DNA from: Aphidius gifuensis
Taxonomy: Eukaryota > Arthropoda > Insecta > Hymenoptera > Braconidae
Length of the DNA stretch: 64,000 bases
Direction of reading: 5' to 3'
Assembly: GCF_014905175.1 (NCBI RefSeq)
Contig: NC_057789.1
Location: 16,110,876 to 16,174,875 of the forward strand
The position numbers and the translations under genes are program-made. The stretch's first letter is position 1; the number at the start of each line of letters is the position of its first letter. The notes under the pieces were generated by a model. The model had not been told where the DNA came from, did not search any database, and saw only the letters and a list, made by a program, of their open reading frames with translations. Of the stretch, positions 12,816-25,418 are shown one piece after another.

Positions 12816-13948
12816 GGATTTTAAAAGATATTCATTTATTTTCATAAAATTTTATATCATTAGCGGTCATTCTCTTTCTTTTATTCGTCATGCTGTCTCA
12901 TGTTTCATGACTATCGTAGTATGTGTGTGTCTATCCAGATAGACTACATAGATACATACTACCAAGAACCTGCCAGTATAGTGAATATATTTTGGACAGA
13001 GGGGCACTGAAAATATTTTTTATAGCCATATGTAGATGCGCGCCCTCTCAGGCCCAAACTTTGTCCACCGATACGATTTACTTTCAACCTCAATTTGTTA
13101 AATTCAGATAAAAAAATAAGGTGCATTTTTAAGATAACAAATCATCATATGTAAATAATATTCTGATAGAAATCACTGCATTTTTTTTTCTGTATCTAAC
13201 AAATTATACAGCTCTACACTACAAAATTTTGACATTCTTGTGTATATTTCGGTATTTCACGTATTTGATTAATGACAGTATGAATAAATAATATAAAAAT
13301 TTTAGGATTTTTGAGGTACAAAAATCTGCGGGGCTATACATAACAGAAATTATGGTGTCAAAATTTTTAAATAAAATTTGAGGACCTCGATAACGATAGC
13401 ATCTATGAAAACTAGAGATAAAAATGATCATTTAAGATAGTACAGTCTTATTTCAAAGTTTACTACAAGTACATGAATTTGTGATTAAAAGCACAAAAAA
13501 ATACAAAACTACGCCATCTACGCCATATGAATATGTCAAACTTTAATAACTAATGTCTTTTTAAAATTCACGGGAACCTATGTTGACAGATACATCAGGA
13601 GATGGATCACTATTTCATTTAGATATAAAAAAAATACTTATGGTCAAAGTTAGCTCATTTTCTGTCATCAGAACACCATAAGGTTGAATGTAAATACCAT
13701 CGTCGAACAAAGTTTCGGCCCGAGAGGGTGTGCATCTACAAATGGTTATAGAAATATTTTCAGTGCCCCTCTGTCTAAAATATATTCACTATACTGGCAG
13801 TTCCTCGATAATGTCTATCTATGTAGTCTATCTGGATAGACATACTACCATAGCCAAAGAACACGAGACAGCATGGCGAATGAAAGAAGAGAATAACCGC
13901 TAATAATAGAAAATTTTGATTCTAATAATTAAATATCTTTTAAAATCC
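12816..13948. mobile_element. Foldback element with ~260-bp inverted arms
   Basis: The left arm, about 12816-13093, is repeated inverted at about 13685-13948. Matching blocks include GGATTTTAAAAGATATT, the TAGCGGTCATTCTC region, and GACAGAGGGGCACTGAAAAT with its complement. The middle (13094-13684) is AT-rich and non-coding. The boundaries were set where the arms stop matching. Confidence 0.85.
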
Positions 13949-16900
13949 ATTTTTTGTCAATTCAATTTTCGATTAGGATTTATGTATTTATTCTCCTCTA
14001 TTTGTTAATATCATATATTTTTTTTATAATCCGGAAATCATATGAGAACAAAAAGTTAGTACCAAATATAGTACTAGCGTTAGAATCCTGTGTCGAAGAG
14101 TTTGAACCCCGGTCGCTGCAAAATTTAGTTATGTATATACATAACTATGTATAGATTATCGGTTTGGTCAGTTTGTATTGATAAAGGTTATCCGTGTTTT
14201 ATTAAAAGTTAGTTAAATAAAAGAATTATGTATTTAAATTGAAAACAAAATATATTTGAAAATATTAATTTTTTTTTTATTTTTCAAAAAATCATGTATC
14301 CCGATTAAGTTTAGATCCAGGATCCAGATCCAATATGGATCATGTATTCTAATCAGAAACAGAACCAGAATTACCATCTATTTCCGACCATGTATCTTTA
14401 CTACAGTCCAATCAGGTATCCTGATCCAATCCGGATCCAAACCTTACGAAAAAGCGTTACATTCTGATCAAGTTATTGAATCCAGGCTGGATTTGAAATC
14501 AGGCAAGTCCGAGCCTGACCTGAATTTGTACTCGGGACCATTCATAAATAAAATTTATTTTCAGTCGAATAAACCACTTTACCCATTGGGAGTGGCATAT
14601 TTTCGAATCAATCATCTGTCGCTTTGAAGGAAAAGAAACATAAGTGCCGAAAAAGCCAGTTAAGAAAGTAAATAAACGTATTTCCAAATTTTTTTGCCAC
14701 AATGCTTTCTTTGTCATTTGTTGTCAATCTCAAAGAAAAAATAAAATAAAAGTAAGTAAATGTAAATCCACGAAAATAAAAGTAAAGGAACGTACCTTCA
14801 ATTTCATTGATATTAAAAAAGAGTATCTCCTGGACTTTACTTTACTTTAATTTCAAATTTAAATGCTCAAAGTAAAAAAAACGTATATCCATGGACATAC
14901 GCTCCTTTACTCTTAATTTCTTTTTTAATGATAAAATTAGAAAAACGTATATCCTTAGACATACGTATGCGTACGCTTCTTTAATATTGATAAAATTACA
15001 GGTAAAAAAACGTTAAATAATTAGGGAAAAAAATAATTTCAAGTTTACGCCACGGGCCAATCAGGCAGTCATTACAGATTCCTTCACTGACATCTGCCGT
15101 ACTCTTATGGTTATATTGTTGACTTATGTCAACAATCAGAAAATAATAATAATAATAATGCGTAGTTGTACCACTCATGGTGATTTATCATGAATACTTG
15201 TTTGTCATAAATAATTATCCTAATGTACCATCGTATATAGTCTATCAATATTATACGATAAAATAAAATGATTAAATCAATATTATTGTTTTTGAATCTC
15301 TATTCAGAAAAAAATTAAATATGTATATAACAAAATAATCAGGTAAAGTTTACCCCTAAAAAATGTCAATTATCTCGATAAAAGTGCTTCATTTGGTTTA
15401 CATTTTTTGTGAGTAAACTTTACCTTATTAATTCGTAATATGTTGATTTATTTTTTTTTTTAGGGAATTTTAATTTCCTATTGTTTTCGCTTTTCTTCTG
15501 GACCCCCCCCCCCCAACCATGGTAGACACCCCCCCAAAAAATTTTCTAAGTCCCTTAATCTTAACCAATACGATATATATGGAAAATATAAAAAAAAATA
15601 TATAAAACTCACTGAATATAAAGAAAAAAAAGATAAATATGGGAAAATATCAGTAAATATAAAGAAAAATAAAGGAAAGTGACTGAATATAAAGAAAAAA
15701 ACGATAAATATGGGAAAATATCAGTAAATTTAAAGGAGAATATAGGAAAATATCATGACAAATATTCATTCATAAATTATTATTCAGGAAATGTTCATTT
15801 ATAAATTATTTTAAATATTCTATATATCTTTAGTTATTAAATTTATCGAATATTTAACATATATGCATTCATATATATGTTAATTGTTTAATAGTTACTG
15901 ATATAGAGAGGTTATGTTACGTGTATGCGTGTCTCTTTCTTAATTCGAGTGACGGCTCAGGCTGCTCAACGAATACAGTTGAACAGTACCTTTGAATTAA
16001 CAGAGCAACTGGACCGATATGGAGAAGAACAAGTTGTTCTATTTAAGACTCCCCAATCGATATCCAAATTAAAGTTGACCGTGTATACATGAGTGATATG
16101 AGTATATATGAGTGATCCTCAAAGTTTGTTTGAAACAAAACATATTTGAATTGTGAAATTTTTTCCTTCAATAAAGTCACTATACGCTTTTTCTATGAAC
16201 ATTCGAATCTTGTTTTAAACCCAACGCTATATTCTTCAACAAATAAAACAGTGCCTAAGAACTATACTTCTTTAAACAAACCAATTGTGAATGAAACTAA
16301 ATTTTATGTTCATTTATAGAAGTTTTTTGTTAGTTGCATTCGAAATAACGACAATTTATTTAAGTAAAAAATGAAATCGTGTTGATTCTTAACTAAAAAG
16401 CAGCTTAAATACAGAAATATTTTCTTCATTTGAAAAAATTGTACCTTCCTCATTTATTCCGTCGGAAGAAAGAAGTAAGTGAGGAGAGAGAGAGAGAGAG
16501 AAAACTTGTAACATACAAAATAGTAAAATAAAAAAAATATACATAAAATAGAATATAATACATGAAATAGAATAAATGTTTGGACAGTGTTGAGTTACCG
16601 TGTCTAATCCCTTGACGGCACGAGTCGACCTTGGCCAATTCCTCGAACGTGCAGTGTGGGCCTTGTGAGCAGACTTTGCAAATTCGAGGAAAATTGGGAT
16701 TAGGCCGATGACCTCGAACGAAACACTGTCCTCAACGAAAAATCAAATAAAATAAATTGTAAAAAATATATTTGGGAAAGTTTTCTTGGTTATCCAGGCG
16801 TCGTTGTGAAACCTTCGAGGATTTTCCCAGAATTTTCTAGTATTGAAGCCCAAGAGCTGAGTTAGCGTCTCGGACTTTTTTTGTAAGTTAGTTGCATTTT

Positions 16901-17785
16901 CAATCTTGTGGCATCCACATCTCTCTCGTCACTGATCTTCCTAAAATTCAAATTCACTAATAATTTAACTAATAAATAAATTAATAAAATAACTGAAAAA
17001 CTAATTAATAATTTAATTAAAAATTAAATTAGTAATTAAACAAAATGGATAAATTAATAATTCAACAACAAATAAATTAATAACTTGACAAAATTGACAG
17101 TGATAATTAAAATTAATTATATAACAAATTTACTTGGATTAATTATTAAAATAACTCCATCCTATCACATCCTACCAGATATAAATCTTTTAACGGGCAA
17201 TATATCGAACATCATTTGAATCTTTACGCTATTCTTCAACGAAGAGTATACGCGTTTGAGAACAAAAATTCTTCAAGTAAACTAACCTCGGATAAGATTG
17301 AATTTCACGTTTGTTTATAAAAGTCTATTAAATGTTTAAATATATTATTTTTGATTGCATTGAAGATAATGAGTGACGGTTAATTCAAGTGAAAACAAAA
17401 TTTATCAGAGAAATTCTGTCAAGGCTCAATCATTAAACAGCCTAAAAACAGAAACCTTTTCTTCATTTGAGATTTCTTTTTTTCTTCAGACAAGCATTGA
17501 GAAATTTGTTTAGACTTGTCTTTTTTCTTGAACTAAGCAAACTGAGTCGAAAATCAAATTTCTTCAAACAAACTAAGTCTAAATGACGCAAAATTTTATT
17601 TTTAATTATGGAAGTACATTAAATCTTTGAATATATTTTTTCAATTACATTACAAAATATTATCGGCGGTTGATCCAAGTAACGAAAAACATTTATTAAA
17701 GATACTTTGTCAGTTCCCAAACCTTGAGTAGCTTCAATACAGAAAAGCTTTCTTCGTTTACGAAACGATTTACTATCTTCACAGC
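13949..17785. other. Repeat-rich intergenic DNA
   Basis: No gene was recognised. Contents: a minus-strand B-box-like word near 14100; GGATC-rich words at 14310-14450; C-rich tracts at 15504-15536 that are unusual for this window; a roughly 70-80 base direct repeat (about 15600-15740, core AGATAAATATGGGAAAATATCAG); a (GA)n tract at 16483-16500; a short imperfect inverted repeat with TTCGAGGAAAATTGGGATTA at 16625-16710; and three diverged direct repeats (next entry). Confidence 0.5.
16160..17775. repeat. Three diverged direct repeats of ~200 bases
   Basis: Segments at about 16190-16440, 17230-17475 and 17585-17765 share ordered words: TTAAATCTTTGAATATATTTTT-like, GATCCAAGTAACG-like, TTTATCAGAGA-like and ACAGAAA..TTTTCTTCATTTGA-like. 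They appear to be old copies of one unit. No protein was recognised in any frame. Confidence 0.55.
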
Positions 17786-17786
17786 T

Positions 17787-18099
17787 ACTCGTGTAGGAGA
17801 ATACAACACGGCCATGAAACGGCCGATGCATGGCAAAATCGGCCATTAATGGGCCACTTATACGCCGAGCCTGGCGCGTTACACCATTTCAACATTAGCT
17901 GCTATTAATGGCCCATTAATACTTGCCAAGACTTGCCCATGAATATTTGCCAACATTGGCTCATTAAAATTTGCCAATATTGTCTCATTAACATTTGCGA
18001 AGATTGGCCCATTACTTGCAAATTTATTTATTATATTATTTTTATAAATAAAATTTAAAAAAATATTTTTTTTTTCCAATTGCATTCATGGAATTTAAA
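17787..18099. mobile_element. GGCCAA-repeat element, truncated copy
   Basis: The left end CGTGTAGGAGAATACAACAC at 17789 matches that of the adjacent element at 18100. The body carries CAACATTGGC/GCCAATATT words at 17935-18010. No right terminus was found before the next element, so it is probably truncated. Confidence 0.55.
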
Positions 18100-18619
18100 C
18101 CCGTGTAGGAGAACACAACAAGGCCAAGCATCAGCCGATGCTTGGCGAACTTCCGCCAATAATCGGCAAACATAATGTGCCATTAATGCGCCAAGCCTGG
18201 AGCGTTACGGTAATTTAATGTCGGCTGCCATGAATGGCCCAATGATGGTCAGCCGAAGCTTGGCCAGTGATGGCAACCAAGCAATGGCCATCAATGTATC
18301 AGCCAAGGATTGGCCGATGATTGGCAATTAAGAAATGGCCATGAATGTATCAGTCAAAGATTGGCCAATGATTCGCAACCAAGCAATGGCCTTTAAAGAG
18401 TCAGCCAGGCTTGACCCATGCATCGTTGCCAATCATCGGCCATTTGAGAATCAGCCAAGGCTAAGCCATGGATCCGAACCATGAATTGGCAGTACAAGAA
18501 TGGGCCAGTCGTTTGCCAATGATGGACTATGAATGGCTCATGCCTGGCTACCAATCATTGGGTGCCATTGATGGGCCAATGCATGGCCGTGTTGTGAGTC
18601 TTGGCGATTCCTACACGGG
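18100..18619. mobile_element. GGCCAA-repeat element with CCCGTGTAGGA termini
   Basis: Termini CCCGTGTAGGA (18100-18110) and TCCTACACGGG (18609-18619) are perfect inverted repeats. Between them, TTGGCCA-type words recur about every 25-40 bases (GCCAAGGATTGGCCGATGAT, GCCAGTGATGGCAACC and others). A 71-codon ORF runs through the repeats but looks like a by-product. Confidence 0.75.
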
Positions 18620-19150
18620 AAGTGCAACTCTGTTTATTTTTTATATGAAATATTTTTTTTTTCCTGCTTCTCGCAGGGCATGATCCCTCGACCAAAAGAA
18701 GAATGAATTTGCATAGTCGATATTTAAAATGATGAACGAATGAAAAAATTGGTTAATATTATTTATTTTTGATAGTATTTTCAGTACAATATTCAAAAAA
18801 ATTCAATATATACATTAGGGTGTTTTTTTTTTTTCGATATTTTTTTTTCTCTTATATATTATACATATATCAATCAATTTTTCAGCATGTTAAATGAATT
18901 CATAGTTGTCGACAAAAATAATGATGAAAATCGTTTCTCGTGTGTCTCAAACGTTCTTTGTAAATGAGAAGAACAATCGAATGGCTCGTTCTCGAATTTA
19001 TAGACGCTAATTTCAATTATCCGCCACAATTATCTGGAAGCAACTGGATATTTTGCATGGAAAACATGGAACATTTTTAAGCAAAAAAAGATAGCTTTTT
19101 TTTCAGAATCCATTGGCAATAGATGGTTATCAATAACCTACAACTACAAC
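18620..19150. other. AT-rich spacer, nothing recognised
   Basis: Homopolymer-rich sequence with no recognisable gene, just downstream (in the minus direction) of the terminal exon at 19151-19257. It may hold that gene's 3' UTR. Confidence 0.4.
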
Positions 19151-19257
19151 TTATGCAGTGGATTCATTTGTATCTTTGCCGTTCACAGCAATAATGTACG
19201 GTCGTACTGTATCTCGTCCAGCGAGAGGAACTTTTTCTTCAGCTGATTTTTTATTAT
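19151..19257 (-). CDS. Terminal exon of an unrecognised minus-strand gene
   Basis: The acceptor AATGCAG ends at 19258 and an open frame in phase 2 runs to a TAA at 19153-19151. The 35-residue tail is hydrophilic, starting NKKSAEEKVPLAGRD and containing RPYIIAVNGKD, and its codon use is ordinary. I do not recognise the protein. The upstream exons should lie to the right. The nearest candidates, at 23599-24116, are separated from it by a 3.3 kb transposon, and no donor links them convincingly. Confidence 0.5.
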
Positions 19258-19289
19258 CTGCATTAAGAAAAAAAAATTCTAATATTAAT

Positions 19290-19866
19290 ACAAAAACTTC
19301 TTAATAATAGAACTTTTGTTCTTGCAAAAAAAGTTCTTGGATTATGGAAAATTTTTCTTAGGTTCACAATCAAATTTTCTTGGTAACAATTTGTCATTGT
19401 TTTTAATACTTGAACCAGAAGTTTACTTACTAAATTGTTCATTGCATTTGTGTCCAATTTATTAAGTTGATCATCATTCTAAAAACCATTGGAACTATTG
19501 TTGAACGTGCAAAGGTATGATACAACCATATTTGTTGATGCTCAAAATCATATGTAATTTGCTTTTCAAATTTAATTACAAAAACTTATTCACTATAATT
19601 TTCACATTCCAGACGTCAGCACACTGAGAAAAAAAACTTCTTGGATTATGGAAAAATTTTCTTATATTAAATAAAAAAACTTCTTACTTCGAGAACGAAA
19701 AATTTCTTGAATTATGGAAATATTGTCTTGAATTATAACAAATACGTCTTGAATTATAAAAGAAAATTCTTAAATAATAACAAAAACTTTTTGAATCATG
19801 GCAAAATCTTCTAATTTTTAGAAGTAAGGTTCTTGGATTATGCCCAAATAGGTCTTGAATTATCAG
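19290..19866. repeat. Degenerate repeats of TCTTGGATTATGG
   Basis: Words of the form TTCTTG(G/A)ATTATGG recur near 19330, 19640, 19710, 19733, 19748, 19790 and 19830, next to runs of TTTTCTTA. A related set occurs near 43370-43530 in the complementary orientation (CATAATCCAAGAAG). This is probably a decayed repetitive element; the boundaries are approximate. Confidence 0.55.
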
Positions 19867-22800
19867 GAGACCCGGTAGGGTCTCGCCTCAATTTTAGAAA
19901 GAAAAAAAAAATATAGAACGAACGCGAACTCTCTTACCGGGTATAAGTATTTTAAGTTTGCGCTCTGTGACGTCATAATTTCTAATTTATCAATTTTTAG
20001 GCTAACTATTGGCCGAAAAAAAAAAAATAAAAATTGTTTTACTATATATATTGATAGCCCTCGTTCTAATAAGCCTACTTTCGATTTTTTCCAATAACTA
20101 ATAAAAAAGATATCAACATCAGTAAAAACCAAGAACAAAATCTTATTAAAAAATAAATTTCTCAGCTAAATGTCCTCCTTATCCCCTCTCTCGAGACGTT
20201 TCATGTCGTACATACGGAGATATGCATGTATGCATGGTTATCGATTATTTTCTTGTGGGTGTGTGTGCCGTACAATGTTATTCTTTTTTTTTTTAATTCT
20301 TCCTTAGCTACATATAAGTATGTATATATATATGTTTTTATTTTCGATTTATTTATATGCAAGAAGATTTGTTATTTCTTATATATAATTAATATCGATA
20401 TTATTTCATCATTCACGGTTAAATTAAAATATGTAGAAGAATTGTACAGATGCATGAACCTGGCCTGCATAAGTCCTAACAAAATTATCTAGAATACTCA
20501 TTAGAAGCGTCTTAATTTGTACTTTTTTTTACCGCAGTTGTTTTCATTTGTACCTCAAAATTAAAAGGCGGAGAAAGGGTTAAAACCGATTTTTTTTCTA
20601 GATGACTCAGGGGGAAATTGATATTGATTTTCAAAGGCGCCATGCAATGAGATTAATGTCGGAAAAATTAATCTGCCACGACTTTTTTGCCGGAATAATT
20701 TCTCCACCATCAACCTCATGCTAGAGTAATTTCTCCGGAAATAGGCCAAAAACGGAGAAATGCCGGAGTTATATTTCCACCAGGGAGAGCAGAATTTGTA
20801 CCTCAATAATAAAAGCAGATATTCAATTGTTAGTTAACATTTTTAAATAAGTAAATAATTTTTTTTTGTTGTTTTTGAGATACTAATTTCCTGCTTAATG
20901 GTACAAATTATGATTCTTTATATTCTCTCTCACGAATTTTCATAAATTATTATTAGTTAAACAAAACGAGTGAAATACAAACAAAACATAAATTTACAAT
21001 TAATGTCCCTGGAAGCCTCAGTTTTAGATGAGCTGTTTATTTTTTTATCATAGCTTTAATAATCAAAAGAAGTGGAATATAAAAAAAAATAGCAAAATTT
21101 AAAAGTATAAAGATGAATAATTTGCTGGATAAAAAAAAAAAAAAAAAAAAAATTAGGCGCTTTTTATTATAATATTATTAACATGTATCGCAAGCGTTAT
21201 CGTGAAAAAGCGCCTAATTTTTTTTTTTTTTTTTTTTTTCCAGCAAATTATTTATTTTTATTCTTTTAAATTTTTCTTTTTTTTCTATATTTCACTCTTT
21301 TATTATTAAAATATGATAATAAACAGCTCATCTAAAACATCAGTATTGTATGTTTTGTTTAATAATATTAATAATTCGTGAAAAATATAAAGAATCATAT
21401 TCGTACAATTCAGGTGCGTGAACCTGGCCTGCATAAGTCCTAGAAAAGTTATCTAGAATACTCATTAGAAGCGTTTTAATTTGTACCACTTTGTAATAAT
21501 TTGTACTAATTTGTACCACTAAGCAAGGAATTAGTATCTCAAAAATAACAAAAAAAAATTATTTACTCAAAAATGTTAATTAACAATTGAATTTCTGCTT
21601 TAATTATTGAGGTACAAATTCTGCTCTCTCTGGTGGAAATATTACTCCAGCATTACTCCGGCATTTCTCCGTTTTTGGCCTATTTCCGGAGAAATTACTC
21701 CGGCATGAGGTTGACGGCGGAGAAATTTTTCCGGCAAAAAAGTCGTGGCAGATTAATTTTTCCGACATTAATCTCATGCTGGAGTAATTTCTCCGGAAAT
21801 GGGCCAAAAACGGAGTAATGCCGAAGAAAGCCGGAGTAATGGCGGAGAAATATTTCTATCAGGGCTTGACGGTACAAGTTAGCTCACGTTCTGCTCTTTA
21901 AAATAAAAAATAAATTATTTTAAAATATTGAATTTTGGAGGCACCATGCAATTGTTAATAAAGATGTTTGATTAACAATTGCATGGCGCCTTTAAAAATC
22001 AATATTTTTGAATAATTTTTACTTTATTTTAAAGAGCAGAACGTGGGCTAATTTTGTACCCTCAATAATAATGAGTATTGTAAATTGAAATTTAGGAGTA
22101 ACTTATTTTTTTTTTATTATTATTGAGATACAAATTAGCTTAACGTCTGCTCTTTAAAACAAAAAAAAAATTATTTAAAAATATTGATTTTAAAAGGCAC
22201 CATGCAATTGTTGATTAAAAATTTTCATTACCGATTGCATGGTGCCTCAAAAATATTTTCAAATAATTTATTTTTTATTTTGAAGAGTAGAACGTGAGCT
22301 AGAATGGAATGTTCACCTCAATAATTAAAGCAGATATTCAATTGTTATTTAACGTTTTGGAGTAAATAATTTTTTTTTTTGTTGTTATTTTCGAGGTACG
22401 AATTCCGGGCTTTAGTACAAATTATTCTGCGTCTGTAGCAATTTTTTTTCCCCCTGAGTCATCTAGAAAAAAAATCGGTTTTAACCCTTTCTCCGCCTTT
22501 TAATTTTGAGGTACAAATGAAAACAACTGCGGTAAAAAAAAGTACAAATTAAGACGCTTCTAATGAGTATTCTAGATAATTTTGTTAGGACTTATGCAGG
22601 CCAGGTTCATGCATCTGTACAATTCTTCTACATATTTTAATTTAACCGTGAATGATGAAATAATATCGATATTAATTATATATAAGAAATAACAAATCTT
22701 CTTGCATATAAATAAATCGAAAATAAAAACATATATATATATACATACTTATATGTAGCTAAGGAAGAATTAAAAAAAAAAAGAATAACATTGTACGGCA

Positions 22801-23199
22801 CATACACCCACAAGAAAATAATCGATAACCATGCATACATGCATATCTCCGTATGTACGACATGATGCATCTCGAAAGAGGGGATAAGGAGGACATTTAG
22901 CTGAGAAATTTATTTTTTAATAAGATTTCGTTCTTGGCTTCTACTGATGTTGATATCTTTTTTATTAGTTATTGGAAAAAATCGAAAGTAGGCTTATTAG
23001 AACGAGGGCTATCAATATATATAGTAAAACAATTTTTATTTTTTTTTTTTCGGCCAATAGTTAGCCTAAAAATTGATAAATTAGAAATTATGACGTCACA
23101 GAGCGCAAACTTAAAATACTTATACCCGGTGAGAGAGTTCGCGTTCGTTCTATATTTTTTTTTTCTTTCTAAAATTGAGGCGAGACCCTACCGGGTCTC
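19867..23199. mobile_element. 3.3-kb palindromic transposon with ~750-bp terminal inverted repeats
   Basis: The left arm 19867-20617 and the right arm 22452-23199 are nearly identical inverted copies. Each tip is itself a hairpin (GAGACCCGGTAGGGTCTC). Inside lie further palindromes. One is centred near 21190 with runs of more than 20 A/T bordering a GCGCCTAATT/AATTAGGCGC hairpin. Another is in the CTCCGGCATGAGG-type repeats at 20560-20780 and 21630-21860. Smaller ones surround 21960 and 22220. A block with GAACCTGGCCTGCATAAGTC occurs three times (20457, 21420, and inverted near 22595). No transposase was recognised. The flanks give no clear target duplication. It separates the exon at 19151 from those at 23599. 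Confidence 0.85.
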
Positions 23200-23598
23200 T
23201 TGATATATATATTTCTAATTATATATTTTTTATACGTTTCCGGCCAATTGTATTGTGTATATATTATAAAATTTATATATTTTTTATTTATTATATATAA
23301 ACGGTATATATCTAAAAATTGGATATTTGATAAAAAATATATATATTTTAAAAACTGAATTTTTTATATAAAATTTATAAATTTTATATAAACAGCGTAT
23401 ATTCAAGAAATGGTTTATAAATAAAACACATATAAATATTTTATTAATTTTTTATATATTTTATATTTATTTTCTATATATAATATATATAAACTAGGAA
23501 AATATTTATTTTTCATATATAATATATAAAATAGATATATAATATGCTGTTATTTGAAATGCATATATTATATGAAATTTTCGGTCCGCGTAACTTTT

Positions 23599-24116
23599 TT
23601 ATAACAATGCATTATTATTAACTTTAATTATTTTATTCAAGTTTAAATTGAATATAATATTCAATTTTTTTTTCAATTGTAAGGATTCTCCTTTGACTTG
23701 TGCCTGAAAAAAAAAACAAAAAATGTTGAAAATTTTTATCACACAAAATAATGCTCTCTGTCTGTTATTTATTTGATATTTATAAAGAAAATTATTTATT
23801 TACCTTTGATGCTGAATGTATTCTTGAAATATAAGTATTAATTGCACTTATAAAATTCGTTTCTTTGTAAGATTCGGAAAACTTTTTTTGTACAGCAACT
23901 GTAACAAAAGGTATTCAATAAATTTTCTTTTTTAAAAAAAAATTAATAATATTAAAATAAATGTACGTAATAATTACGTCTTATTGCATCGAGTCTATCT
24001 GGATCTTGTGGTTTTTTTCTTTCAGCATCCTGTTTAACTTTTGAAATACCACCACGTACATTAGAATGAATCAAATCATTTCGAGAAAAGACAGCTGGAA
24101 CCAAAGTTGTCGCCAT
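23599..24116 (-). CDS. Small unrecognised three-exon gene (112 codons)
   Basis: Minus-strand exons 24116-23978, 23898-23804 and 23703-23599 are joined by good GT..AG introns and keep one frame from an ATG at 24116 to a TAA at 23601-23599. The protein starts MATTLVPAVFSRNDLIHSNV, is basic and helical in the middle (KKFSESYKETNFISAINTYI), and ends in a low-complexity Lys/Asn tail that may be read-through beyond a lost donor. A possible acceptor (ATTACAG, ending 24119) sits just before the ATG, so this may be the 3' part of a longer gene whose earlier exons lie beyond the LTR element. The LTR retrotransposon inserted only 80 bases upstream. I do not recognise the family. Confidence 0.5.
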
Positions 24117-24197
24117 TGCTGTAATATATCAGATACTGTATATCTGATATATATAATATATATACTGTATTTATATTTTGAATATTAACGATATGAT

Positions 24198-24606
24198 TGT
24201 AGCGTGTATAAATATATATATGTATAAGATGTATGTATGAGTGTCCGTGGAACTAGACGGAGAGAATTTAGGTGTAAAATGTTTGTATGTGTGTCTCGAT
24301 AGGGAGAGAAAAATAAAAACGGCACTTCCAGTCCGGCCACCATCGAGTGCGTCCGCAAAATAAAAATTATAAATATTTTTGGTGACGTGGTTTTACCACA
24401 TCACCCATACATTAAAGCATATTGTACCAGTATATCATATAAATTGCATATTAAAATACAGAGTTAAAATAATATTAAATTAAAAAATTGTGTTTGATTT
24501 TATTTAAAATATTTAACTAAAATCTTGTAATATTAAATTAAAGTAATTTGTGGTAAAATTTGGATATAAAATAAAAATCCAAATAGAAATAAAACCGCAA
24601 CTCACA
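24198..24606 (+). repeat. 5' LTR
   Basis: Starts TGTAGCGTGTATAAATATAT and ends ACCGCAACTCACA. The TATAAATA near the start is a possible promoter and AATAAAA occurs downstream. It is almost identical to the 3' copy. Confidence 0.93.
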
Positions 24607-24608
24607 AA

Positions 24609-25212
24609 TGGCTCCCAACTAGTGGCACAAACCACGCGGTGAAAAAAAAAGAGTAATAATTTATATAAATCAATAATTATAAATTGTAGTTGTGACCAAA
24701 ATTCACAATTGGCTTCCAATTAGCAGCTCAAACCAAGAGGTGAGAAAAAAAATATATATATATATAAATATTTGATAAAAGAAAGAAATCAATAAAATTG
24801 TGAAAATTCAGTCGTGAGTACATATAATTGTCTCAAAATTATAATCTCAATCACGAGAGTGAGAAGAGTAATATTGTATATAAAATTGATAAATGTATAA
24901 AATATATCATTAAATTAAAATATAAAAAATTGTTGAGAAAGAATTTTTGCATATAAATTAAACGAAAATCAACAAATTTTGTGAGCAAAATAACAATAAT
25001 AATAATTTGTATACACGTGGCAACGAAGTGTTGAACACGCCATATTTGTGAAAATTCCATCAGAAAAATTAAATAATAATAATAATAATAAAATCTGATT
25101 ACACGTGGCAACTAATGTTGGACACGCTTGATGTGTAAAATTTTGTCAAGAAAATTAAAAATAATAAAAATAAAATAAAATTACACGTGGCAACTAGAAG
25201 TTGGACACGTCA
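24609..25212 (+). repeat. Leader with repeated primer-binding-like segments
   Basis: Between the 5' LTR and the ORF, five segments share the form TGGC-x-CCAACTAG or TGGCAACTA-x-TTGGACACG: near 24609, 24711, 25016, 25105 and 25186. The first is at the position of a primer-binding site. The later copies each start CACGTGGCAAC and end GGACACG-like, with near-inverted GGCAAC/GTTGGAC arms. Confidence 0.7.
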
Positions 25213-25418
25213 TAGTATTGAATAATTCATCATAAAAATAAAATAAAAATAATAAAATATATATATAATAATAATAATAATATTTTCAATGAAATCAATT
25301 GTATGAAAAGAATACGTGAAAATTAAACACAACATTTTCATTAAAAACATACTCAATATAAAATAAGTGATAATAGAATATTTAAAATAATAATTGCTGG
25401 TATTAAAATAATGATAAA

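Noticed and set aside
14256..14627. 123-codon plus-strand ORF
   Set aside because: Reads through GGATCC-rich repeats and poly-T. There is no splice support and no recognisable domain.
19863..20138. Identical ~90-residue ORFs reading outward in both arms of the palindromic element (also 22934-23203)
   Set aside because: They are identical only because the arms are inverted copies. The composition is low-complexity with phenylalanine runs from poly-T, and both stops come from flanking host DNA.
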